A stretch of 15,833 bases of DNA from an uncultured Eubacterium sp. (GCA_905236735.1 CAJOOU010000090.1:1-15833), one strand, 5' to 3'; numbered from the stretch's first letter, positions 6,636-13,724 are shown. The notes: generated from the sequence alone by a model not told the origin. Numbers and translations: made by a program.

Positions 6636-8925
6636 ACGGACCGCTTTTACGGCAGCGGCGGTTTATATGACAGGTATTTTTGCGGCGGAAAACAAAACAG
6701 TGGCAGCCTTTATCTTTAGTCTTGGGATTTTTGTCTGTCTTATAGCAGGCTACGGGAGACGGACCAAAGTAAAGATTGTTTTTATCTTTGCTCTGATTTA
6801 TACAGCAGGGTATTTTTATTCAGACTATATGTCTGTCTCAAGCAGGTGGTATGAGACAGAGAATCTTGATGGGAAATATGCCATGGCCACGGGGAAGGTA
6901 TATGATATATCCGAAGATGAAGATAAAAGCCGTATTTATATAGAAAAGGCAACGGTAATTACTGAAGATTCTAAATACTTAAATACAAATTTAATTATAT
7001 ATTTTTCAGATGACATACAAGTGAATATGGGGCAGGTAATATCAGCTGAAGGTGAGGTTTCGTACTTTGATACGGCAGCTAATCCGGGCAATTTCGATGC
7101 CAGGGATTATTACAGGCGTAAAGGCGTGGATTTTATGATGTTTGCAGATAAAGGCGAGATAGTTAATTATAAAATTAATTATATTGATGAGAGCCTTTAT
7201 TATGTGAGAAAAAGCCTTGAAAACACCTATCTTTCAGCTTTGCCTAAGGACAAGGCAGGGGTACTTTTGGCGATGACATCGGGAGATAAATCCCTGTTGA
7301 CGGATGATATTAAAAATCTATACAGAAACGGCGGCATAGCTCATATACTTGCCATATCCGGGCTTCATATATCCATGATTGGAACTGTGCTGTTAAAAAT
7401 ATTAAAAAAAGCCGGGATATCATATGGCCGGGCGGCGGTCATAAGCGGAGTGGCAGTGATTATGTTCGGTATGCTGTGCGGCTTTGGCATATCCGCACTG
7501 AGAGCCATAATAATGTTTATTATTATGGTGGCTTCGGGTGTTTTGGGCAGGGCATATGATTCTCTTACGGCTCTCGGGATTGCAGCCGTTGTTATACTGA
7601 TAATTAACCCGATGAATATGCTTAGCGCCTCTTTTCTGTTGTCTTTTTCTGCCGTTTACGGAGCGGTGTATGTGGATAAAGTTTTAAATTCATTTTTAAG
7701 AACTGAAAACTTTATTGCTAAATCAATGATTTTATCGTTTTCAATTCAACTTACAATTCTGCCGGTTTTAATGTTTTTCTACTATGAAATACCTTTATAC
7801 AGCTGCCTTATTAATGTAGTGGTACTGCCTTTTGCGGGAGTTCTTCTGGCGGGAGCTCTTATTGGCGGTATTTTAGGATTTATATTTATGCCCGTAGCAG
7901 GCATGGTTCTTGGTGTATGCAGCCTTATTCTGGAAGGATATTCAATTGTGTGCAAGGCTTTTGAATATCTGCCCTTTAACACGATTATAACAGGCAGACC
8001 TTCTCCGGTAATAATTGGAGCGTATTATGTTTTTCTAATCGGGATGATGGTGTTTTTGGAGAATTATAATAAGGAAAAGTATAATATGACTTTAAGAATA
8101 TTAGCTATGACTTTAGTTAGTATGGTTTGGACATACGCATTGTCATTTAAGAACTTTGGAAACACCGAGGTGGTGATGCTTGATGTGGGACAGGGAGACG
8201 GAATATTTGCTTCGGCAGACGGACTTAAACTCTTTTTTGACGGAGGGAGCAGCGATGAAAATTCCGTGGGGAAATACAGGATACTGCCGTATCTTAAATA
8301 CAGAGGAGTCAGTCATATTGATTACTGGTTTGTATCACATACCGACAATGACCATATATCGGGGCTGGCCGAAGTATTGGAATCCGGATACAGGGTTGAC
8401 TGTCTCGTGTTTGCAAAGGGTATGCCGGAAGATGACAAATCCGAATATCTTAGGAAACTCGCCGAAAAAAATAAAACAAGGGTAGTAGCTCTTGGCAGGG
8501 GTGAAGCGATAATGTATAAAAATACATATCTTAAATGCATTTATCCATATGAAAACGGAGACAATTCCGATAAGAATGAGGCCTCAATGGTTATAGAACT
8601 TATCTCCGGAGACTTTAAGGCTCTTTTCACCGGTGATGCAGGGGAAAGGGCTGAAAAGGAGATGATAGAAAGCGGAGTCCTTGAGGATATTATGCTTTTA
8701 AAATGCGCTCATCACGGCTCGAAGTATTCATCTACGGAAGAGTTTCTGGACATAGTCAGACCTGAAGCCGTAATTATATCGGCGGGGGAGGATAATTCAT
8801 ACGATCATCCCAATGATGAAGCGCTTTGCAGGCTTTACAATGTCTGTAAAAATGTGTACTGCACAATTGATGACGGCCCTGTCAGAATAGTTTTTAAAAA
8901 TGGCAAAATGTTAATCTGTGATTGA
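6625..8925 (+). CDS. comEC: ComEC/Rec2 DNA-uptake channel protein
   Basis: ComEC forms the membrane channel that passes single-stranded DNA into the cytoplasm during transformation. From codon 6625 the protein is 766 residues. N-terminal membrane segments (about 6-65) precede a soluble OB-fold-like region (about 80-180, with GKVYDIS and NPGNFDARDYY). The Competence domain (about 205-480) has many membrane helices and the hallmark AISGLHIS (243-250). The C-terminal metallo-beta-lactamase-like domain (about 514-766) has LDVGQGDG (519-526), SHTDNDH (571-577), TGDAG with Asp671 and HHGSKYS (696-702), so the metal-site residues are intact. The frame opens at TTG 6580 (with AAAGGA 8 bases before it) and also has ATG at 6595 and 6604 without a good site. 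CTG 6625 follows the strongest ribosome site and gives the short N-terminus usual for ComEC. The start is uncertain; the gene is complete. Confidence 0.93.
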   Translation: MTNKRTAFTAAAVYMTGIFAAENKTVAAFIFSLGIFVCLIAGYGRRTKVKIVFIFALIYTAGYFYSDYMSVSSRWYETENLDGKYAMATGKVYDISEDEDKSRIYIEKATVITEDSKYLNTNLIIYFSDDIQVNMGQVISAEGEVSYFDTAANPGNFDARDYYRRKGVDFMMFADKGEIVNYKINYIDESLYYVRKSLENTYLSALPKDKAGVLLAMTSGDKSLLTDDIKNLYRNGGIAHILAISGLHISMIGTVLLKILKKAGISYGRAAVISGVAVIMFGMLCGFGISALRAIIMFIIMVASGVLGRAYDSLTALGIAAVVILIINPMNMLSASFLLSFSAVYGAVYVDKVLNSFLRTENFIAKSMILSFSIQLTILPVLMFFYYEIPLYSCLINVVVLPFAGVLLAGALIGGILGFIFMPVAGMVLGVCSLILEGYSIVCKAFEYLPFNTIITGRPSPVIIGAYYVFLIGMMVFLENYNKEKYNMTLRILAMTLVSMVWTYALSFKNFGNTEVVMLDVGQGDGIFASADGLKLFFDGGSSDENSVGKYRILPYLKYRGVSHIDYWFVSHTDNDHISGLAEVLESGYRVDCLVFAKGMPEDDKSEYLRKLAEKNKTRVVALGRGEAIMYKNTYLKCIYPYENGDNSDKNEASMVIELISGDFKALFTGDAGERAEKEMIESGVLEDIMLLKCAHHGSKYSSTEEFLDIVRPEAVIISAGEDNSYDHPNDEALCRLYNVCKNVYCTIDDGPVRIVFKNGKMLICD

Positions 8926-8973
8926 AAGATTCAGCGCCAGGTGGTAAGATAACCCAAGGCAAGGAGAAGGTCA

Positions 8974-9951
8974 ATGAAAACTGTTACGGAAGATATTAAA
9001 ACAGGAAAATTTCACAGCTGTTATCTGCTATACGGAGAAGAGACATACCTCGTAAACCAGTATGCGGATAATTTAAAAAAAGCCCTTGTAAATGAAGGGG
9101 ATACGATGAATTTTTCTGTTTATTCGGGAAAGGGTACGGAAAGTGCAGCGGTAATAGATTTAGCTGAGACTATGCCCTTTTTTGCCGAACGCCGGGTTAT
9201 TATGATTGAAGACAGCGGTTTTTTTAAGAATTCTGCAGATGAAATGGCGGAATATATGAAAAACATACCCGACTATGCGGTGTTTATCTTTAAGGAAAGT
9301 CAGGTAGATGCCAGAACAAAGATGTATAAGGCCGTAAAAGCTGCAGGACATATAGCAAAGTTTGATAAGCTTAAGGGTGATATGCTGAAAAAATGGGTTC
9401 TAAGTGTTATTAAAAAAGAACGCAAGAATATAACCATGGCAGCTCTTGATAACTTTCTTATGAGAAACGGTGATGATATGTATATGATTAAAAACGAGCT
9501 TGAGAAGCTGTTTTCATATACACTCGGAAAAGAGGCGATAGAAGAAGAAGATGTGGAGGCTATATGCTCCACACAGAATTTTGACCACATTTTTGATATG
9601 GTTGATGCTATTACCCTCGGAGACGGAAAGAGGGCACTTTCCCTCTACAAGGAGCTTATTCTTTTAAAAGAACCGGTGTCAAGGATACTTTATATGATAA
9701 GCCGGCAGTACAACATTTTACTGCAGGTAAAGGATCTGAGAAGCAAGGGACTCGATAAAGATGCCATAGCAGGTAAGATGGGGCTGCATCCTTTTGTGAC
9801 AAAAAAGACTCTCGGACTTGCGGAAAGAATCAAAAGAGAAGATATAAAAAAGGCTATAGAGGAATGCGTTAATACCGATGAAATGTATAAAAGGGGCTTT
9901 ATCAATGATCAGATTGGCGTGGAAATGCTTATAATGGAGCTCGCCGCGTAA
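8974..9951 (+). CDS. holA: DNA polymerase III delta subunit HolA
   Basis: HolA is the wrench of the clamp loader: it binds and opens the beta sliding clamp during replication. The 325-residue protein is close to the usual 330-345. The N-terminal part has the family signature FHSCYLLYGEETYLVNQYAD (13-32), which resembles a Walker A region without the functional lysine, and AETMPFFAERRVIMIED, the typical clamp-binding strand region. The helical middle (about 140-210, with KNELEKLFSY) and C-terminal collar domain (about 215-325, starting near FDMVDAITLGDGKRAL) follow. AAGGAGAAGG (8961-8970) places the start at ATG 8974. It lies 48 bases after comEC, an order common in Firmicutes. No terminator is seen between comEC and holA, so cotranscription is likely. 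Confidence 0.93.
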   Translation: MKTVTEDIKTGKFHSCYLLYGEETYLVNQYADNLKKALVNEGDTMNFSVYSGKGTESAAVIDLAETMPFFAERRVIMIEDSGFFKNSADEMAEYMKNIPDYAVFIFKESQVDARTKMYKAVKAAGHIAKFDKLKGDMLKKWVLSVIKKERKNITMAALDNFLMRNGDDMYMIKNELEKLFSYTLGKEAIEEEDVEAICSTQNFDHIFDMVDAITLGDGKRALSLYKELILLKEPVSRILYMISRQYNILLQVKDLRSKGLDKDAIAGKMGLHPFVTKKTLGLAERIKREDIKKAIEECVNTDEMYKRGFINDQIGVEMLIMELAA

Positions 9952-9961
9952 GGAAGGCAGT

Positions 9962-10639
9962 ATGCAGGAAATATCGGAAAACAAACTGAATATGCTAAGA
10001 AGATTTCTTCACCACAATATGGCGGCTTTTGCCGGGTTTATGGGAGCGTACGGCCTGCTTTTGCGAGAGGATTTTTTCGGAAATGCCCAGACAGTAAATA
10101 TGATTTACATAATATTTGCAATTCTTGGAAGGGATTTTAAAGAATTCCTTTTAAGGGTGGTGGTGCTCATCTTATATGTGGGAGCAGCCCTTATCTATGT
10201 TTATATGGGTAAGAAACTTAAAAAGGACACGAGGGTGGCAGCCCTTATTGTGAATACAGTCAGTGTAGTTATACTTGCGAGTTTACCGGAAGATACGGAC
10301 CCTGTGGTGGGACTTTATCCGATTTTCTTTGCAATGTCCTTTCAGTGGAATGCATATTCGGGAGTTTACGGTTACAACAGCTCATCGATTTTTTCCACCA
10401 ATAACATCAGGCAGGTATCACTGTCTTTGGGAGAATACCTGATAGACCGTAACAAAAATCATCTGCATAAAATGTTTTTCTTTCTCGGTGTACTTGTATT
10501 TTTTCATATAGGAGTCGCCTATGGCTTTGTAATGACGATGATTCGCGGACAAAGCAGTATATGGTTTGACCTTGTTTTTATAGCAAGCGGAGCGGTTTTA
10601 CTGGGCTTTGTAAAAAAAGCTGAAAAAGAAGCCAAGTAG
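9962..10639 (+). CDS. DUF1275 (YoaK-like) membrane protein
   Basis: The 225-residue protein is hydrophobic, with about six predicted membrane segments (about 19-35, 61-83, 92-108, 117-133, 168-192, 199-218). Its length matches the DUF1275/YoaK family (about 220-230). Two stretches look like that family: HHNMAAFAGFMGAYGLLL near the N-terminus, and FAMSFQWNAYSGVYGYNSSS with FSTNNIRQVSLSLGEYL, which parallel the family pattern of a Gln-Asn region followed by a T.N...L.E.L segment. No function is established for the family; transport has been proposed. It starts 10 bases after holA, with AGGAAGG (9951-9957) as ribosome site, so it is the last gene of the comEA run. The family call is from memory of the pattern, not a search. 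Confidence 0.65.
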   Translation: MQEISENKLNMLRRFLHHNMAAFAGFMGAYGLLLREDFFGNAQTVNMIYIIFAILGRDFKEFLLRVVVLILYVGAALIYVYMGKKLKKDTRVAALIVNTVSVVILASLPEDTDPVVGLYPIFFAMSFQWNAYSGVYGYNSSSIFSTNNIRQVSLSLGEYLIDRNKNHLHKMFFFLGVLVFFHIGVAYGFVMTMIRGQSSIWFDLVFIASGAVLLGFVKKAEKEAK

Positions 10640-10642
10640 GAC

Positions 10643-10671
10643 TTGACTTTGGGCAGTATTTCGCATATTAT
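10643..10671 (+). promoter_or_regulatory. Sigma-A-like promoter for rpsT
   Basis: TTGACT (10643-10648) and TATTAT (10666-10671) have a 17-base spacer and begin 4 bases after the preceding stop codon. The predicted transcript start is near 10678, giving a leader of about 75 bases. This near-consensus promoter fits the high expression expected for a ribosomal protein gene. Confidence 0.75.
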
Positions 10672-10687
10672 ATTACAGTATGTTTAC

Positions 10688-10715
10688 ATTAGATTCGCCC
10701 GTGTCTGAGTCTAAT
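10688..10715 (+). promoter_or_regulatory. Hairpin in the rpsT leader
   Basis: ATTAGATTC (10688-10696) pairs with GAGTCTAAT (10707-10715) over 9 bp with one T-G wobble and a 10-base loop. It lies about 10 bases after the predicted transcript start and ends 23 bases before the rpsT ribosome site. It may be a site for S20 autoregulation or a stabilising 5' stem; neither is shown by the sequence. Confidence 0.55.
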
Positions 10716-10752
10716 GAAAAGCAGTCAGATAAAATATTAAGGAGGCGATATA

Positions 10753-11016
10753 ATGGCAAACATCAAATCTGCAAAGAAGAGAGTACTTGTAGCTGAAAGA
10801 AATGCAGCAAAAAATAAATCAGTAAAGTCTCGCGTAAAGACTTATGTAAAGAAAGTTGAAGCTGCAATAAGCGCTGCTGATAAGGAAGCTGCACAGGCAG
10901 CTCTTACAGAAGCAACAAGAGAACTTGAAAGAGCCGCTTCAAAAGGCGTTTTGCACAAAAACACTGTTGCAAGAAAGATTTCAAGAATGACTCTTGCTGT
11001 AAACAAGATTCAGTAA
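10753..11016 (+). CDS. rpsT: 30S ribosomal protein S20
   Basis: S20 is a small, basic, helical protein that binds 16S rRNA and helps assemble the 30S subunit. The 87-residue product begins MANIKSAKKRVLVAERNAAK, the family signature, has the middle region KTYVKKVEAAISAADKEAA and ends with GVLHKNTVARKISRM, also conserved. Length is as expected. AAGGAGG (10739-10745) is a strong ribosome site 7 bases before the ATG. It has its own promoter and terminator, so it can be expressed as a single-gene transcript, although read-through from the gene upstream is possible because no terminator separates them. Codon use is cleaner than in its neighbours (many GCT, GCA, AAG, CTT), as expected for a highly expressed gene. 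Confidence 0.98.
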   Translation: MANIKSAKKRVLVAERNAAKNKSVKSRVKTYVKKVEAAISAADKEAAQAALTEATRELERAASKGVLHKNTVARKISRMTLAVNKIQ

Positions 11017-11033
11017 TATATTTAGAGTTTTTG

Positions 11034-11066
11034 GAGCCGGTCACCGTCATGCCGGCTCTATTTTTT
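11034..11066 (+). terminator. Intrinsic terminator after rpsT
   Basis: GAGCCGG (11034-11040) pairs with CCGGCTC (11052-11058), extendable by one G-T pair, with a loop of about 10 bases. A T-rich run (11059-11066, six T in a row) follows directly. It lies 18 bases after the rpsT stop. Confidence 0.88.
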
Positions 11067-11101
11067 ACAATAGGGAATTTTTTTAAATTACCTATAAGAA
11101 T

Positions 11102-11124
11102 AACCGGAAACTCCGGTTTGGAGG
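11102..11124 (+). promoter_or_regulatory. Small hairpin followed by the rfbC ribosome binding site
   Basis: AACCGGA (11102-11108) and TCCGGTT (11112-11118) form a perfect 7-bp stem with a 3-base loop. GGAGG (11120-11124) follows at once. That site is only 1 base before ATG 11126 but 7 bases before GTG 11132, so it favours the GTG as the rfbC start. The tight stem may keep the ribosome site exposed. Confidence 0.5.
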
Positions 11125-11131
11125 TATGAAA

Positions 11132-11695
11132 GTGGGTAAAATCAAGGTAACTTCCTGCGGGGATATCGAAGGACTTAAGATTATAGAACCCGCGGTTTAC
11201 GGGGATGAAAGGGGATATTTCTTTGAATCTTACAATCTAAACGATTTCAGAAAAAACGGAATAGACACAGTATTTGTCCAGGATAATCAGTCGGCTTCCG
11301 TTAAAGGGGTTTTGCGCGGTCTGCATTTCCAGAAAGAATATCCGCAGGACAAGCTTGTAAGGGTAATACAGGGAGAGGTCTTTGATGTGGCAGTGGATAT
11401 AAGAAAGGGTTCACCTACCTTTGGTAAGTGGTACGGTATTATATTGTCTGCTGAGAACAAAAAACAGTTTTACATACCCAAAAATTTTGCTCATGGCTTT
11501 ATTGTACTTTCGGATTATGCCGAGTTTGCATATAAATGCAGTGATTTTTATCATCCGGACGATGAGGGTGGTATTATCTGGAATGACAGGGATATAAATA
11601 TTGACTGGCCCCTGCCCGAAGGATTTTCAGCCGATAATTTAATATTTTCAAAAAAAGATACGGAGTGGAAAGGGCTGAAAGAAATTTTTTCGTAA
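11132..11695 (+). CDS. rfbC: dTDP-4-dehydrorhamnose 3,5-epimerase (RmlC/RfbC)
   Basis: RmlC epimerises dTDP-4-keto-6-deoxyglucose at C3 and C5, the third step of dTDP-L-rhamnose synthesis for cell-surface polysaccharide. The 187-residue cupin is full length. Seen: DERGYFFESYN (25-35), VLRGLHFQ (60-67) with catalytic His65, DKLVRV with Lys74, GEVFDVAVDIRKGSPTFG (81-98), PKNFAHGF (116-123), AYKCSDFY with Tyr134, and SKKD near the C-terminus with Asp176, the partner of the His dyad in the family. All key residues are present, so it should be the active epimerase rather than a cupin relative. The reading frame also allows ATG 11126, but ribosome-site spacing favours GTG 11132. It stands alone: rfbA, rfbB and rfbD are not in the window. 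No clear promoter or terminator of its own is visible. Confidence 0.93.
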   Translation: MGKIKVTSCGDIEGLKIIEPAVYGDERGYFFESYNLNDFRKNGIDTVFVQDNQSASVKGVLRGLHFQKEYPQDKLVRVIQGEVFDVAVDIRKGSPTFGKWYGIILSAENKKQFYIPKNFAHGFIVLSDYAEFAYKCSDFYHPDDEGGIIWNDRDINIDWPLPEGFSADNLIFSKKDTEWKGLKEIFS

Positions 11696-11714
11696 CTTTT
11701 TTGTAATAATGATT

Positions 11715-11779
11715 CACAAGATAATGTGGTTAACATATTTCCTGAAACAAGATAATGTGTCACCTTGAAAAATGTGACA
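11715..11779 (+). repeat. Direct and inverted repeat cluster upstream of xerD
   Basis: The 13-base word ACAAGATAATGTG occurs exactly twice, at 11716-11728 and 11747-11759, 31 bases apart (about three helical turns). Each copy is a small dyad: CACA-N6-TGTG in the first, ACA-N6-TGT in the second. Next comes an inverted repeat TGTCAC (11758-11763) and GTGACA (11774-11779). The cluster ends 20 bases before the -35 box of the xerD promoter, which suits an operator or activator array. The binding protein is unknown. Confidence 0.6.
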
Positions 11780-11799
11780 AAATCCGTAAAAATTAGCGA

Positions 11800-11828
11800 T
11801 TGCTTTTCTTAAAACTGTCCGATATAAT
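11800..11828 (+). promoter_or_regulatory. Sigma-A-like promoter for xerD
   Basis: TTGCTT (11800-11805) and a perfect TATAAT (11823-11828) have a 17-base spacer. The predicted transcript start is near 11835, leaving a leader of about 64 bases. The TTG that opens the long reading frame lies in the -35 box, so the protein must start further downstream. Confidence 0.75.
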
Positions 11829-11898
11829 GGGTTTACGCGTTTATGTTATGTTAATAAATTTTCATAAAATGACGCAGATTGAAGGGGATAGTGACTAT

Positions 11899-12783
11899 AT
11901 GAGAAACAGCATTCGGACATTTATAAGTTATTTGCATAATGTCAAGAAAATTTCCAAAAATACCGAGCTATCATACGAAAGAGATCTTCGCAAAATGGCC
12001 GATTATTTTGAGGCCGGGGGAAAACTTAAGGTAAGTGAATTAGATGCGGAGAGTCTTGCGGATTATGTGGAATATCTGAAGTCGCAGGGAAAGAAATCAT
12101 CTACAGTTTCGAGAAGTATTGCTTCTATGAAGGCTTTTTTTCAGTATGAACTGGATGAGCATGTAATAGATGAGGACATTACAGGATTGCTTAAGGCTCC
12201 GAAAATAGAGAAAAAGGCGCCGGTCATTTTAACTGTGGAAGAGACGGAAAAACTTTTAAGTCAGCCTGCCGGTAAGACGGACAAGGAAATCCGGGACAAG
12301 GCTATGCTGGAGCTTCTGTATGCCACAGGCATCAGGGTGACTGAGCTTATTTCCATGAAGCTTGAAGATATCGATTTGGATAAGGATATGGTTCAGGTGA
12401 CGAGCGGAGGAGGCCGTCACAGGGAGATTCCCTTTGGCAAGGTGGCTGACGATGCTCTTAAGAATTATATAGGAGATGTTCGTAACCGCATGATAGGTGA
12501 GGGGACTGAAGATACCCTCTTTATCAATTGCTCCGGCAGTCCAATGAGCAGACAGGGGTTCTGGAAGATATTAAAGTATTATACCAGAAAGGCCGGAATT
12601 GATGTGGATATTACTCCTCATACCCTGAGACATTCTTTTGCGGCGCATATGGTGCACAACGGTGCCGATCTTCATGCGGTGCAGGAAATGATGGGACATT
12701 CGGATATTTCTTCGACCCAGATATATGTAAAGATGGATGATTCCTTAAGGACTCAATATGCAAAGGCTCATCCGAGAAGATAG
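11899..12783 (+). CDS. xerD: Tyrosine recombinase of the XerC/XerD type
   Basis: Xer recombinases resolve chromosome dimers at the dif site; this 294-residue product is most like XerD. The N-terminal SAM-like domain (about 1-90) holds SIRTFISYLHN and NTELSYERDL; the catalytic domain (about 107-294) holds Arg146 in ATGIRVTEL, His241 and Arg244 in HTLRHSFAAHM, His267 in MMGHSDISS, and nucleophile Tyr276 in TQIYVKM. The beta-hairpin Lys, found as GKG 24 residues after the first Arg in E. coli XerD, is replaced: the segment reads VTSGGGRHREIPFG with Gly170 at that place. ATG 11899 is chosen because upstream in-frame TTG 11800 lies in the promoter, and because the protein then starts exactly as XerD proteins do; AGGGG at 11883-11887 is a somewhat distant ribosome site. 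No integrase or element genes are nearby, so a chromosomal Xer role is likely. Confidence 0.9.
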   Translation: MRNSIRTFISYLHNVKKISKNTELSYERDLRKMADYFEAGGKLKVSELDAESLADYVEYLKSQGKKSSTVSRSIASMKAFFQYELDEHVIDEDITGLLKAPKIEKKAPVILTVEETEKLLSQPAGKTDKEIRDKAMLELLYATGIRVTELISMKLEDIDLDKDMVQVTSGGGRHREIPFGKVADDALKNYIGDVRNRMIGEGTEDTLFINCSGSPMSRQGFWKILKYYTRKAGIDVDITPHTLRHSFAAHMVHNGADLHAVQEMMGHSDISSTQIYVKMDDSLRTQYAKAHPRR

Positions 12784-12788
12784 AATAC

Positions 12789-12827
12789 AAAGAGTGGAAA
12801 TATAAATTATATCTCCACTCTTTTTTT
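12789..12827 (+). terminator. Intrinsic terminator of xerD, overlapping the aroE 3' end
   Basis: AAAGAGTGGA (12789-12798) pairs perfectly with TCCACTCTTT (12814-12823); the AT-rich middle can extend the stem. Seven T follow the GC part (12821-12827). It starts 6 bases after the xerD stop. The aroE stop codon (complement of 12807-12809) lies in its loop region and its right arm encodes the last aroE codons. On the minus strand the T-run is short (TTTGTATT), so termination of aroE here is possible but weaker. Confidence 0.85.
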
Positions 12828-13664
12828 GACTTCATCAACCGGCATATCATATCCGGTAAAAAGTTTAAAGGCGTCCGCTGCCTGATATAGGAGCATGGGA
12901 AGTCCGCCTATGGTTTTCAGCCCTTTTTCTCTTGCTTTTCTTAAGAGAACGGTTTCCCGGGGATTATAGATAATATCTGATACAACAATGCCGTCCGGCA
13001 AAAGGTCTGAATCCGGAAGCGGGCATTTTTCTGTATCAGGAGCCATGCCGACATTGGTGGCGTTTGTAAGCACCTTGCTTTCGGAAAGACTATTTTTGAT
13101 GAGGGCTCTATCCGCTATATCCAAAACTTTTATTTTGCAGCCTGTCTCTGAAGAGATGCGGTTTAAAAATAATTCGGCATCTTCCCAGGCCGGCGACCTG
13201 CGCCTGAAGACATCTATAGCGGAGACTTTATCGAGGGCCGCCTGTACTATAATGGATTTGGCAGCTCCTCCGGTGCCAAGGACAGTGATTTTTTCGCCTT
13301 TTATATTTATGCCCTCAGAAGTAAGGGAGGCCATATAGCCACTGCCGTCTGTGGAGTGGCCACAGAGCCTGCCGTCTTTTATTACCACAGTATTTACGGA
13401 GTTGGACAGGGCAGCGGCATCCGAAAGGCTGTCGGCTATATCTGCGAGAATGGTTTTGCCCGGCATTGTCACATTGAATCCTGCTGCGCCCAAAGTGATA
13501 AGGCTTTTTGCTGCATCTGCAATATTTTCTTTGGGAATGTCAAACGCCGTATAGACATAGTCGAGTCCAAGCAGTCTGGCAGCTGTGTTGTGTATTTCCG
13601 GTGATTTGCTGTGTGATGTTGGTGAACCTATAAGACACAGCAGCTTTGTTTTTCCTGTAATCAT
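12807..13664 (-). CDS. aroE: Shikimate dehydrogenase AroE
   Basis: AroE reduces 3-dehydroshikimate to shikimate with NADPH, the fourth step of aromatic amino acid synthesis. The 285-residue protein has the shikimate site GSPTSHSKSPEIHN (13-26), FNVTMPGK with catalytic Lys70, Asn91 in VNTV, Asp106 in HSTDGSGY, and Gln261 in GGLPMLLYQA. The cofactor domain has GTGGAAKS (130-137) and an Arg-rich loop FRRRS typical of NADP preference. All catalytic residues are kept; the usual Asn of NTDG is Ser here. The ribosome site is the complement of CCTCTTT at 13671-13677. It converges on xerD, with its stop inside the shared terminator, and diverges from the GGDEF-aroD-aroK unit, so three shikimate genes lie within 3 kb. 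Confidence 0.95.
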   Translation of the reverse strand: MITGKTKLLCLIGSPTSHSKSPEIHNTAARLLGLDYVYTAFDIPKENIADAAKSLITLGAAGFNVTMPGKTILADIADSLSDAAALSNSVNTVVIKDGRLCGHSTDGSGYMASLTSEGINIKGEKITVLGTGGAAKSIIVQAALDKVSAIDVFRRRSPAWEDAELFLNRISSETGCKIKVLDIADRALIKNSLSESKVLTNATNVGMAPDTEKCPLPDSDLLPDGIVVSDIIYNPRETVLLRKAREKGLKTIGGLPMLLYQAADAFKLFTGYDMPVDEVKKRVEI

Positions 13665-13694
13665 TTAAAACCTCTTTAATTAATTTTTTTCTTC

Positions 13695-13724
13695 ATTATA
13701 CATTAAAATATACGGGTAATACAA
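13695..13724 (-). promoter_or_regulatory. Sigma-A-like promoter for aroE
   Basis: On the minus strand TTGTAT (complement of 13719-13724) and TATAAT (complement of 13695-13700) are 18 bases apart. The predicted start is near 13688, giving a leader of about 24 bases. Confidence 0.65.

Noticed and set aside
11729..11860. A dif-like recombination site near xerD (TTATGTTAA at 11846-11854, GTTAACATA at 11730-11738)
   Set aside because: Only one arm resembles a XerD half-site in each case; no matching XerC arm is found at the right spacing.
11800..11898. TTG 11800 as the start of the XerD-type protein
   Set aside because: This codon is part of the -35 box of a TTGCTT-17-TATAAT promoter and the extra residues match nothing in the family.
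12988..13604. Several plus-strand open frames opposite aroE
   Set aside because: They overlap the clearly conserved AroE motifs on the minus strand and have no ribosome sites of their own.
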